Positions 19,082-26,309 are shown, counted from the first letter of the stretch. The stretch: DNA of 64,000 nt from Flavobacterium sp. HBTb2-11-1 (GCF_009826975.1 NZ_WUMO01000001.1:496001-560000), one strand, 5' to 3'. A program made the numbers and translations. The notes: a model not told the origin generated them from the sequence alone.

Positions 19082-19110
19082 CAAAGGTATGAAACCATTT
19101 TGATTTGCAA
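19082..19110 (-). promoter_or_regulatory. metK promoter
   Basis: On the minus strand TTG (19110-19108), 18 bases, then TACCTTTG (19089-19082). It gives a leader of roughly 180 bases before metK. Confidence 0.65.
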
Positions 19111-19160
19111 ATTAAAGTTCAACTTTTTTTATTTTTTCTAGCAGAAATTTAACAATAACA

Positions 19161-19182
19161 TACTATTTCGATAGGGTAATAG
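19161..19182 (+). promoter_or_regulatory. Candidate regulator site, shared with the sulfate operon
   Basis: TACTA-TTT-CGATAGGGTAATAG. The same sequence with three changes (TACTA-ACC-CGATAGGGTAATAG) is at 34243-34264. It lies about 20 bases upstream of the -33 element of the leader-peptide promoter. The binding protein is unknown; an Rrf2 regulator is encoded at 32708. Confidence 0.45.
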
Positions 19183-19200
19183 AAAATATTTGGTTTTTTG

Positions 19201-19232
19201 TTTGGTCGATTAAAAAATAGTTTGCAACTTTG
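19201..19232 (+). promoter_or_regulatory. Promoter of leader peptide 1 and the TonB-dependent receptor
   Basis: TTTG at 19201-19204, 20 bases, then CAACTTTG at 19225-19232, which matches TAnnTTTG at all fixed positions but the first. Confidence 0.5.
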
Positions 19233-19255
19233 CCCCGTTAAAACAAAAGAAACAA

Positions 19256-19324
19256 ATGAAATTTACAGTTTGCAATATGATGTCTTGTAAGATGCCGGAG
19301 TTCTCCGCAGAGACACTATTGTAA
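19256..19324 (+). CDS. Met/Cys leader peptide 1 (attenuator), 22 residues
   Basis: Frame of 22 codons with Met at 1, 8, 9, 13 and Cys at 6, 11 (MKFTVCNMMSCKM, then PEFSAETLL). Inside the frame, CGGAG and CTCCG (19295-19306) form a hairpin; the second half continues as CTCCGCAGAG (19303-19312), whose GCAGAG can pair with CTCTGC in the 5' arm of the terminator at 19350. A ribosome paused at codons 6-13 would cover CGGAG and free the antiterminator. This is the 1:2, 2:3, 3:4 logic of amino-acid attenuation; translation is inferred, not shown. Confidence 0.75.
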   Translation: MKFTVCNMMSCKMPEFSAETLL

Positions 19325-19349
19325 AATATTTTTCAAAATATATAAATAG

Positions 19350-19378
19350 AACCTCTGCCGAACCGCAGAGGTTTTTTT
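19350..19378 (+). terminator. Attenuator terminator upstream of the TonB-dependent receptor
   Basis: AACCTCTGC (19350-19358), loop CGAACC, GCAGAGGTT (19365-19373), then a run of T. It lies between leader peptide 1 and the receptor gene and competes with the antiterminator described there. Confidence 0.85.
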
Positions 19379-19444
19379 ATTCAAAAAATAAAAGCTGTAA
19401 GATTTTTTTTAAGCCAAAAACACTAATTAATCAGTAAAGAAGAA

Positions 19445-22291
19445 ATGAAGAAAAATGTACTAATCGTTTTAGGTCTTGTGACATTTTCAGGACTTTATGC
19501 TCAGGACAATAAAAAAGAGCAGGATAGTTTAAAAAACAACGAACTGTCTGAAGTTACTATTATTGGATCAAGAAGTAAAAACAGAGTTAAAACAGATGTG
19601 CCAGTTCCGGTTGATGTTTTTAACGTATCCGAAATAACAAAAGGAGCACCGCAAACGAGCGTAACTCAGATTTTAAATTATGTTGCTCCGTCATTTACGA
19701 GTAACCCAACATCTACAGCAGATGCAACAGACCACGTAGATCCAGCACAATTAAGAGGGTTAGGGCCAGATCAGGTTTTAATTCTTGTAAACGGAAAACG
19801 AAGACACACCAGTGCTTTAGTAAACATAAACGGATCGCCAGGTAGAGGATCTGTTGGAACAGATTTAAATGCCATCCCGTCTTTTGCTATCGAAAGAATC
19901 GAAGTTTTAAGAGACGGAGCTGCAGCGCAATATGGTTCTGATGCAATTGCAGGAGTTATTAATATTGTTCTGAAAAAGAATGCTAATTATCTAACAGGGG
20001 GAATTCAGTATGGAGCAAACCTATCTTCTGGATCAAATAATTTTGAAGGAGGCGCAGACGGACAAACAGCCCAAATCGATTTAAACTACGGAACTTCATT
20101 GGGCAAGCCAGGAAGTTTCTTGAATGTTACAGGAACTGCCGTAACAAGACAAGCAACCAGCCGAGCAGGAATTAGAAGCAATGCTATTTTTAATGCTTAC
20201 AATGCTGTCGAAAATAGAGCGGCACAAGATGGAGTAGAGATTAACTCGCTATTTAGCAACATTAATACGACTACAAATTCAGCTCAGATTTTGTCATCAT
20301 TAAAACAGTATGCGCCGCAAGTAAGTTATTTTACAACGGCACAGCAAAACGCTATTGCATCAGCATCGACAATTGCACAGATGCAGACGGCTTTAAATTT
20401 TGATGTTACTAATAATGAGCTAGCTTATAGAGGTCAGCAGAGAAGTGATTATAATATGAGTGTTGGTCAGTCAGAACTGGCTGCAGGACAATTGTATTTT
20501 AACGCTAAATATCCTTTGAGCGAAACAACTTCGTTATATTCTTTTGGAGGTGTTTCATATAGAGGCGGTAAATCATATGCATTTAATAGACTGCCAAACG
20601 GTTCTGGAACTTTCACGCAAGTGTATGAAAATGGATTCTTGCCAGAAATTGAATCAAAAATTCTAGATGCTTCTGGAGCAGTTGGTGTAACTACGCAATT
20701 ATTTGGGTTTGATACCGATTTAAGCACCAATTTAGGAACAAACTCTTTTAATTATGATGTGAATAATACGATCAATGCAACTTTGGGAACAAATTCTCCA
20801 TTTAGTTTTGATGCCGGAAAAGTTTCGTTTTTACAAAGCACAACCAATTTGGATTTTAGCAAAAAACTAGATGTTCTTTCTGGGCTGAACGTTGCTTTTG
20901 GAGGTGAGTTCAGATACGAAAATTACCAAATTAAAGCTGGTGAAGAAGCTTCTTACGGATTATATGATGTAAACGGAAATTTAGTGTCTGGAATTTTGCC
21001 AAGCAATTCGCCATTAATTGTAACTGACTTCTTTGGAAACAAACGTGGAGCAGGAGCACAAGGATTTTCAGGATTCCAGCCTTCAGATGCTAAAGAAAAA
21101 GACAGACAAAGTGGTGCTGCTTATGTTGATTTAGAATTGAATGCCACTGAAAAATGGCTTATAAATGGAGCTGCACGTTATGAAAACTATTCAGATTTTG
21201 GAAATACGGTTACGTTTAAACTGGCTTCTCTTTTAAAATTAAATGATAATATCAATTGGAGAATTTCTGGACAAACAGGTTTTAGAGCACCTTCTTTACA
21301 GCAGAGATATTTTGAGTCAAGTTCTACCCAGTTTATCAACGGTGCTCCATATCAAGTTGGTTATTTTACAAACGATTCGCAAGCGGCAAAAAGCATTGGA
21401 ATTGAAAGTTTAAAACCAGAAAAATCAAAAAGCATCAGTACAGGATTTACATTCAAGATTCCTGAAGCTAACATAACCATTGCAACTGATGCTTATTTTA
21501 CAAGAATCAATGACAGAATTGTACTGTCTGGACAATATTCAAGACCAACAGATGCACAGATAGCGGCGGCAACTTCTCCAGAACAAGCTGAGGCATTGAC
21601 TTTATTTCAACAGGCATTTGATTTGAAAGGTGTAGAAAGAGCTTCATTCTGGACAAACGGAATCGATTCTGAAACAAAAGGAATTGATTTAGTAATTTCT
21701 CAGAAATACGATGTAATTCAGGATTTCACCATTAGAAACGATTTTGCCTTAAGTTTTAATGAAACCAAAAGAGTTGGTGATTTGCATATTCCGCAATCTA
21801 TAGTGAATGCAGGAGGAGAACCTTATATTTATTCGTTCTTTCCAGAATCAAGCCGAGTGTATTTAGAAGAAGCCATTCCCAAATTGAAAGCCAATTTGAT
21901 GACAACTTTCAATATTAAAAAACTGGATATTTATTTAAGAAACAGCTATTTCGGAAAAGTTACCGATCCAGGAGCAACAGATGTTAATCTGGACGGATTT
22001 TCTTCTGTATACGAACATCCAGAATACAGTGCAAAATTGGTTACCGATTTGTCTTTAGGATATCAGATTAACGAGCATTTGAGGGCTACAATTGGAGTTA
22101 ATAATATAGGAGATGTTTATCCGGACAGAAATAATCCTGCAACTCCAGCCTTTACAAATACAACTCCAACTTTGTCACCAGCGCCAAGTACAGATTTGAC
22201 AAATGCGAATCAGTTTGCGTATTCAAGAGCCGTTTCTCAATTTGGATTAAACGGAAGATTTGGTTTTGCCCGTTTAAGCTTTAAATTTTAA
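19445..22291 (+). CDS. TonB-dependent receptor under Met/Cys attenuation
   Basis: A 948-residue outer-membrane transporter. Signal peptide at 1-19 (MKKNVLIVLGLVTFSGLYA); plug domain from about residue 50 (TDVPVPVDVFNVSEI, QVLILVNGKRRHTSALVN, ERIEVLRDGAAAQYGSDAIAGVINIVLKK); a long 22-strand-type barrel ending in FARLSFKF. It lacks the N-terminal CarboxypepD_reg domain of SusC-type receptors. The upstream Met/Cys attenuator and its place in a sulfur gene region suggest uptake of a sulfur or methionine-related compound, or a metal needed in the pathway; no ligand can be read from the sequence. No SusD-like partner follows. Confidence 0.9.
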   Translation: MKKNVLIVLGLVTFSGLYAQDNKKEQDSLKNNELSEVTIIGSRSKNRVKTDVPVPVDVFNVSEITKGAPQTSVTQILNYVAPSFTSNPTSTADATDHVDPAQLRGLGPDQVLILVNGKRRHTSALVNINGSPGRGSVGTDLNAIPSFAIERIEVLRDGAAAQYGSDAIAGVINIVLKKNANYLTGGIQYGANLSSGSNNFEGGADGQTAQIDLNYGTSLGKPGSFLNVTGTAVTRQATSRAGIRSNAIFNAYNAVENRAAQDGVEINSLFSNINTTTNSAQILSSLKQYAPQVSYFTTAQQNAIASASTIAQMQTALNFDVTNNELAYRGQQRSDYNMSVGQSELAAGQLYFNAKYPLSETTSLYSFGGVSYRGGKSYAFNRLPNGSGTFTQVYENGFLPEIESKILDASGAVGVTTQLFGFDTDLSTNLGTNSFNYDVNNTINATLGTNSPFSFDAGKVSFLQSTTNLDFSKKLDVLSGLNVAFGGEFRYENYQIKAGEEASYGLYDVNGNLVSGILPSNSPLIVTDFFGNKRGAGAQGFSGFQPSDAKEKDRQSGAAYVDLELNATEKWLINGAARYENYSDFGNTVTFKLASLLKLNDNINWRISGQTGFRAPSLQQRYFESSSTQFINGAPYQVGYFTNDSQAAKSIGIESLKPEKSKSISTGFTFKIPEANITIATDAYFTRINDRIVLSGQYSRPTDAQIAAATSPEQAEALTLFQQAFDLKGVERASFWTNGIDSETKGIDLVISQKYDVIQDFTIRNDFALSFNETKRVGDLHIPQSIVNAGGEPYIYSFFPESSRVYLEEAIPKLKANLMTTFNIKKLDIYLRNSYFGKVTDPGATDVNLDGFSSVYEHPEYSAKLVTDLSLGYQINEHLRATIGVNNIGDVYPDRNNPATPAFTNTTPTLSPAPSTDLTNANQFAYSRAVSQFGLNGRFGFARLSFKF

Positions 22292-22372
22292 GTAAAATAT
22301 TTTCTTTTAGGCCTTTATTTAAAAGGCTTGAAAGAGATTTCGAAAAAAGAAAACACAAAAATTTAATTTTAA

Positions 22373-22403
22373 TTTGGTGGTTTAAAAATATTTACTACTT
22401 TTA
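22373..22403 (+). promoter_or_regulatory. Candidate promoter of leader peptide 2 and metY
   Basis: TTTG at 22373-22376, 19 bases, then TACTTTTA at 22396-22403 (last base off consensus). Confidence 0.4.
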
Positions 22404-22451
22404 CTCTATAGAAATAGTCGAATTTAAAAAATAAGATTAATTAATAGAAAA

Positions 22452-22532
22452 ATGAAAGCAATAGCAAAAAGAAATATGATATGTTGTAAGATGATGCAAA
22501 TGTGCATCCCACATTGCTATTGCCAAAAGTGA
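22452..22532 (+). CDS. Met/Cys leader peptide 2 (attenuator), 26 residues
   Basis: Frame of 26 codons with five Met and five Cys, including NMICCKMMQMC in the middle and CYC near the end. GCAATAGC (22458-22465) is the exact complement of GCTATTGC (22516-22523). The latter continues as CCAAAAG, which can pair with CTTTTGG (22568-22574) in the 5' arm of the following terminator. So segments 1:2, 2:3 and 3:4 of an attenuator are all visible. The dense Met and Cys codons would make it sensitive to charged Met- and Cys-tRNA. No functional data. Confidence 0.8.
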   Translation: MKAIAKRNMICCKMMQMCIPHCYCQK

Positions 22533-22563
22533 AAGAGTAGAATCTTTGTTATAGTTAAACTAT

Positions 22564-22598
22564 AGCCCTTTTGGTCGCCATCCGAAAGGGCTTTTTTT
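22564..22598 (+). terminator. Attenuator terminator upstream of metY
   Basis: AGCCCTTTTGG (22564-22574) pairs with CCGAAAGGGCT (22582-22592) with one mismatch, followed by a run of T. It is only 31 bases after the leader stop codon. Confidence 0.88.
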
Positions 22599-22624
22599 AT
22601 TTCCAACATTTTAAATTTTAAATC

Positions 22625-22801
22625 ATGAATACACTAGATATAAATACAATCGCATTTCAATACTTATTAAGAAATAATAATTCGGAAGAATCATCAACTG
22701 AAACTCTAAAATATGATCCTGCACAGCAGATAAAAACGCAGAAATCATTGCTGTTTCATCTATATGATCTTGAAGAAGAAGCTGAAGATATTTTAGCTTA
22801 A
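22625..22801 (+). CDS. Small protein of 58 residues between attenuator and metY
   Basis: Frame of 59 codons including stop, starting ATCATGAATACA, which resembles the metY start context (ATCATGAGTACA). The product (MNTLDINTIAFQYLLRNNN, then an acidic C terminus LYDLEEEAEDILA) is soluble and probably helical; it has no Met or Cys beyond the initiator. It is not a family I recognise. Position after the attenuator and 68 bases before metY means it should be co-regulated with MetY. Confidence 0.6.
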   Translation: MNTLDINTIAFQYLLRNNNSEESSTETLKYDPAQQIKTQKSLLFHLYDLEEEAEDILA

Positions 22802-22869
22802 ATCAATTTCGAAAATTAAAATCAATAACAATATAAACGTATTAATAATACCTAAAAAACTAAGAAATC

Positions 22870-24174
22870 ATGAGTACACAAAAATTTGCAACAAACGCAT
22901 TACACGCAGGACACGACGTAACTAAAAACGCAGGAACTAGAGCCGTGCCAATTTATCAGACATCTTCATACGTATTTAATAATGCAGATCATGCTGCCAA
23001 TTTATTTGGTCTTGCCGAAGCTGGGTTTATTTACACAAGATTAAATAACCCGACAAATGATATTTTAGAACAGCGTCTCGCTGCGCTTGAAGGGGGAATT
23101 GGAGCTGTGGTAACTGCTTCCGGAGCGTCTGCAATTTCAACAACTTTATTGACTTTGCTAAAAGCAGGAGATCATATCGTGGCTTCAAACAGTTTATACG
23201 GCGGAACGTATAATCTTTTAAAAGTTACACTGCCAAGATTAGGAATCACAACCACATTTGTAGATCCGTCAAAACCTGAAAATTTTACCAAAGCAGCTAA
23301 AGAAAATACAAGGGCTTTCTTTGTTGAATCTCTTGGAAATCCAAAATTAGATGTATTAGATTTAAAAGCAATTTCGGCAGAAGCCAAAGCATTCAAAGTG
23401 CCATTTATAGTAGATAATACAGTTGCGACACCATATTTATTAAACCCAATTAAATATGGTGCCGATATTGTTATTCATTCCTTAACTAAATATATCGCAG
23501 GAAACGGAACTTCATTAGGAGGCGTTATCATTGATGCTGGAAACTTTGATTGGGCAAACGGAAAATTCCCAGAATTTACCGAGCCATCTGCAGGATACCA
23601 CGGATTAGTATATCATGAAGCTTTAGGAAATGCGGCTTTTATAGCAAAAGCTCGAATTGAAGGTCTGCGTGATTTTGGTGCTGCTTTAAGTCCATTTAAT
23701 GCTTTCCAGATTATTCAGGGACTAGAAACACTTCCAATCCGAATCAAAAAACATAGTGAAAATGCTTTGGCTCTGGCTGAATGGTTAGAAAAACAAGATG
23801 AGGTAGTCTGGGTAAATTATCCAGGTTTAAAATCGAATAAATATTATGATTTGGCTAAAGAGTATCTTCCAGAAGGCCAAAGCGGAATTATCACTTTCGG
23901 ATTAAAAGGAGGTTTTGATGCAGCCAAAAAAGTAGTAGACGACACCAAATTATTCTCTCTATTGGCCAATATTGGTGATACAAAATCACTGATTATTCAC
24001 CCGGCAAGCACTACACACCAGCAATTAACAGAAGCAGAACAAATAGAAACAGGAGTTTCTAAAGATCTGATTCGTCTGTCTGTCGGAATTGAAGATATAG
24101 AAGATTTAATTGCAGATCTGCAAGCTGTTTTTGAGAGCGTTTCGCTTTCTCAATTCAGCATCAATAAAAATTAG
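22870..24174 (+). CDS. metY: O-acetylhomoserine aminocarboxypropyltransferase (sulfhydrylase)
   Basis: A 434-residue PLP enzyme of the Cys/Met metabolism family, which makes homocysteine from O-acetylhomoserine and sulfide. The PLP lysine lies in HSLTKYIAGNGTSLGG; the MetY-type N terminus (FATNALHAGHDVTKNAGTRAVPIYQTSS) and the roughly 430-residue length distinguish it from the shorter MetZ/MetB group. It lies behind the leader peptide 2 attenuator and a 58-residue gene, and a terminator follows. A second sulfhydrylase (metZ) is encoded 6.5 kb downstream, so the pathway has two direct-sulfhydrylation enzymes. Confidence 0.94.
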   Translation: MSTQKFATNALHAGHDVTKNAGTRAVPIYQTSSYVFNNADHAANLFGLAEAGFIYTRLNNPTNDILEQRLAALEGGIGAVVTASGASAISTTLLTLLKAGDHIVASNSLYGGTYNLLKVTLPRLGITTTFVDPSKPENFTKAAKENTRAFFVESLGNPKLDVLDLKAISAEAKAFKVPFIVDNTVATPYLLNPIKYGADIVIHSLTKYIAGNGTSLGGVIIDAGNFDWANGKFPEFTEPSAGYHGLVYHEALGNAAFIAKARIEGLRDFGAALSPFNAFQIIQGLETLPIRIKKHSENALALAEWLEKQDEVVWVNYPGLKSNKYYDLAKEYLPEGQSGIITFGLKGGFDAAKKVVDDTKLFSLLANIGDTKSLIIHPASTTHQQLTEAEQIETGVSKDLIRLSVGIEDIEDLIADLQAVFESVSLSQFSINKN

Positions 24175-24200
24175 GTTTTTTTGTTTTTTGTTTGAAAAAT

Positions 24201-24237
24201 TGCCTTTAGCGAGTGGTTTTGCTAAAGGTGATTTTTT
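24201..24237 (+). terminator. Terminator after metY
   Basis: GCCTTTAGC (24202-24210) and GCTAAAGGT (24221-24229) form a stem followed by ATTTTTT. It separates metY from the homoserine dehydrogenase-like gene. Confidence 0.75.
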
Positions 24238-24260
24238 ATGAAAAGCATCTTTATAAAATT

Positions 24261-24347
24261 TAAACCATATCTAGAGACGCACCGCAGTGCGTCTAACGTG
24301 ATAACGGTGAAAATATATTAAATGAACTTATATCACTTATATGGTTT
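24261..24347. repeat. Dispersed inverted-repeat element, copy A
   Basis: Bounded by TAAACCATAT and ATATGGTTT. Inside is a REP-like hairpin, AGACGCAC-CGCA-GTGCGTCT (24275-24294), and the segment AAATGAACTTATAT (24320-24333). The end sequence recurs at 33126-33187. It looks like a small non-coding repeat; no gene is inside it. Confidence 0.65.
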
Positions 24348-24365
24348 CAAAAAAAGTTAGAAATT

Positions 24366-25454
24366 ATGTCAAAGCTTAAAATAAACATTATCCTTTTCGG
24401 AATTGGTAATATCGGAAGTACTTTGATTAATCAGATTATTGAAAGTCAGGATTTTTTTCTCGAGAGCAAAAATGTCGATTTTCATTTTCCAATTATAACC
24501 AATTCGACGGTTGCTTTTTTTGAGAAAGAAGGCGTGGGTTATTCTTGGGAAACCAATTTTAGACAATTGGCAGTTCCTTTTAAGGTAGAAGATATTGTCG
24601 AATTTGCACAAGAAAACGAATTTGAAAACTTAATAGCTGTCGATGCAACAGCTAGCGATGAATTGGTAAAACATTATAATACGCTAATCAAAAACGGATT
24701 TAATATTGTAGCAGTAAATAAAAAGGCCAATACGCTCCCAATAGACTTATATAAAGAGCTAAGGGCAGATCTTAAAAAGTACGACAAAGAATTTTTGTAT
24801 GAGACATCGGTTGAAACTGGAATTCCTGTTTTGCAGACTTTAAGAGATTTGTACTATTCGGGAGAAAAAATCACAAAGATTCGAGGCGTTTTTTCCGATA
24901 ATCTGAGTTACGTCTTTAATAGATTTTCATCTGAAGATGTTTCGTTTTCATCTGTTTTAAAAGATGCGAGTCTTTTAGGTTTGATGAAATCAAATTTTAA
25001 AGAAGATTTGTCTGGAAATGATACTGCAAGGAAACTTCTAATATTGGCCAGAGAAATAGGAAAAGATTTTGATCTCTCAGATATTAATATAAAACCTTTT
25101 ATAACCGAAGAGCATTTGGAAAAAAATGGAGTGCTCGATAAAGAGGCTGTAGATAAATCATTTAAAATTGCCAAAATCACTCAAGCAGAAAATCATGTAC
25201 TCCGTTATGTAGGAGAGTTTGATGTAGAAAAAGGCACTTTAGAAGCCAAATTAATTTCGGAACCAATAGTCTCTCCAATCGGGCAGTTGAAAGGTTCCGA
25301 CACTATTTTTGAAATTTATACCAAATCTTACGCCGATATTCCAATCGTAATTCAAAGTGCTCCGCCATGTAAACAAGCAATTTCGAGAGGAATTATAACT
25401 GATATCCTAAAAATAGTGGAACGAATTAGGACTAAAGAAGCAGTCTGGCTATAA
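24366..25454 (+). CDS. Homoserine dehydrogenase-like paralogue, probably altered catalysis
   Basis: A 362-residue protein that aligns along its whole length with the C-terminal half of the aspartokinase-homoserine dehydrogenase at 27674. The nucleotide-binding loop GIGNIG, the NKKAN lysine and the SGNDTARKLLILARE segment remain. However, the loops around the active site have changed: GAGLP became ETGIP, SGT became SDN, and GYTEPDPRED became GLMKSNFKED, losing the conserved Glu; near the C terminus GAGAGS became SAPPCK. It may be a non-catalytic or regulatory paralogue, or act on another substrate. The frame is intact, so it is not a simple pseudogene. It lies between metY and two tandem attenuators. 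Confidence 0.8.
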   Translation: MSKLKINIILFGIGNIGSTLINQIIESQDFFLESKNVDFHFPIITNSTVAFFEKEGVGYSWETNFRQLAVPFKVEDIVEFAQENEFENLIAVDATASDELVKHYNTLIKNGFNIVAVNKKANTLPIDLYKELRADLKKYDKEFLYETSVETGIPVLQTLRDLYYSGEKITKIRGVFSDNLSYVFNRFSSEDVSFSSVLKDASLLGLMKSNFKEDLSGNDTARKLLILAREIGKDFDLSDINIKPFITEEHLEKNGVLDKEAVDKSFKIAKITQAENHVLRYVGEFDVEKGTLEAKLISEPIVSPIGQLKGSDTIFEIYTKSYADIPIVIQSAPPCKQAISRGIITDILKIVERIRTKEAVWL

Positions 25455-25638
25455 TTTTTTAGCAAAAAAAGAAAAAGGTTCTTTGATAAACTGATTTGTC
25501 AAATGGAATTATTAAGAAAAAATGAGTTTGTTTTGTAAGTTTTTTACTTGTATTATTTCGTTTTCGCTTTTGTAAGATGTTTTTTGACGTTAAAAAATTG
25601 ATTTTTAACGATTTTTGTAATTAAATTCTTGAATTTAA

Positions 25639-25670
25639 TTTGTGTAATAAAAAAAATAATTGCATATTTG
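25639..25670 (+). promoter_or_regulatory. Promoter of leader peptide 3
   Basis: TTTG at 25639-25642, 20 bases, then CATATTTG at 25663-25670. The spacing and the C in the first -7 position are the same as in the leader peptide 1 promoter. Confidence 0.45.
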
Positions 25671-25697
25671 TTATACCCAAAAACTACTAGAAATCAA

Positions 25698-25769
25698 ATG
25701 AACTTAAAAGTCAACAAAATGTTTTGTGCCATTTCGGTTAAGACCGAGGCTGGGGTGTCTATTGCTTAA
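25698..25769 (+). CDS. Met/Cys leader peptide 3 (attenuator), 23 residues
   Basis: Frame of 23 codons starting MNLKVNKMFCAISVK. Met 8 and Cys 10 lie just before a hairpin TCGGT-TAAG-ACCGA (25734-25747). The second arm continues as GAGGCT (25746-25751), which complements AGCCTC at the base of the downstream terminator (25803-25808). A ribosome paused at codons 8-10 would mask TCGGT and allow antitermination. It shares the NKMF core with leader peptide 4, which suggests duplication. It is less Met/Cys-dense than leaders 1 and 2. Confidence 0.68.
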   Translation: MNLKVNKMFCAISVKTEAGVSIA

Positions 25770-25802
25770 AAAATTGTAAGAATACAATAATAATATAGTA
25801 AG

Positions 25803-25832
25803 AGCCTCCCGAGAAATTTTGGGAGGCTTTTT
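25803..25832 (+). terminator. Attenuator terminator 3
   Basis: AGCCTCCC (25803-25810) pairs with GGGAGGCT (25821-25828), followed by T residues. Confidence 0.85.
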
Positions 25833-25880
25833 AATTTAATACAAATGCAGAATTTAAATAAAATACAATATAAGTCACAG

Positions 25881-25946
25881 ATGAATAAATCCTTACAGAT
25901 AAACAAGATGTTTACTGTCGCGCTTATTTGCGCATACGTCTGTTGA
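25881..25946 (+). CDS. Met/Cys leader peptide 4 (attenuator), 21 residues
   Basis: Frame of 21 codons (MNKSLQINKMF, then TVALICAYVC) with Met 10 and Cys 17 and 21; Cys is the last codon. Around the stop codon, ATACT and AGTAT (25946-25958) form a small hairpin, and CTAAAAG (25949-25955) can pair, with one G-U pair, with CTTTTGG in the 5' arm of the next terminator. Cysteine limitation at codons 17-21 would place the ribosome over the first arm. It follows leader 3 on the same strand with no new promoter seen. Confidence 0.62.
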   Translation: MNKSLQINKMFTVALICAYVC

Positions 25947-25977
25947 TACTAAAAGTATACGTGAGTGTAAAAACTTA

Positions 25978-26016
25978 AACCCTTTTGGTATCTGAAAAAT
26001 CCAAAAGGGTTTTTTT
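25978..26016 (+). terminator. Attenuator terminator 4
   Basis: AACCCTTTTGG (25978-25988) pairs perfectly with CCAAAAGGGTT (26001-26011), and the stem runs into a run of T. Confidence 0.88.
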
Positions 26017-26093
26017 ATTCTAGAAAGCGATTTAACAAAAAGATAAACGAGAAATAAAGATTATAAAACGCAACTTAACTAAAACTTAATATC

Positions 26094-26309
26094 ATGAGCA
26101 CATTGAACTACTTAGCAGAAAAAATTTCAAATTTGAAAAACAGAAGGACAAGAAAAAATAATCCGCCGCCAACAAACGAATTGGCTCATCCAAGATTCGG
26201 AATAACTGAGGCTGGAATCACAGAGGAAGGTAAAGCAACTGGAAAAAAAGCACCGAACTCTTTATTGTTTTTGATGTATTCAAAAGAAAATGAAACGCTT
26301 TTTATCTAA
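26094..26309 (+). CDS. Small protein of 71 residues behind the tandem attenuators
   Basis: Start context ATCATGAGCACA resembles those of metY and the 58-residue gene. The N-terminal third is basic (KISNLKNRRTRKN), followed by a PPP stretch, HPRFGITEAGITEEGKATG and a hydrophobic end (NSLLFLMYS). There is no signal peptide and no domain that I recognise. It is the only gene between the two stacked attenuators and the SAM-I riboswitch, so if it is real its production would depend on Met and Cys supply. Confidence 0.55.
   Translation: MSTLNYLAEKISNLKNRRTRKNNPPPTNELAHPRFGITEAGITEEGKATGKKAPNSLLFLMYSKENETLFI

Noticed and set aside
24275..24294. Rho-independent terminator upstream of the homoserine dehydrogenase-like gene
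   Set aside because: The hairpin AGACGCAC/GTGCGTCT has no T run and is part of a dispersed repeat.
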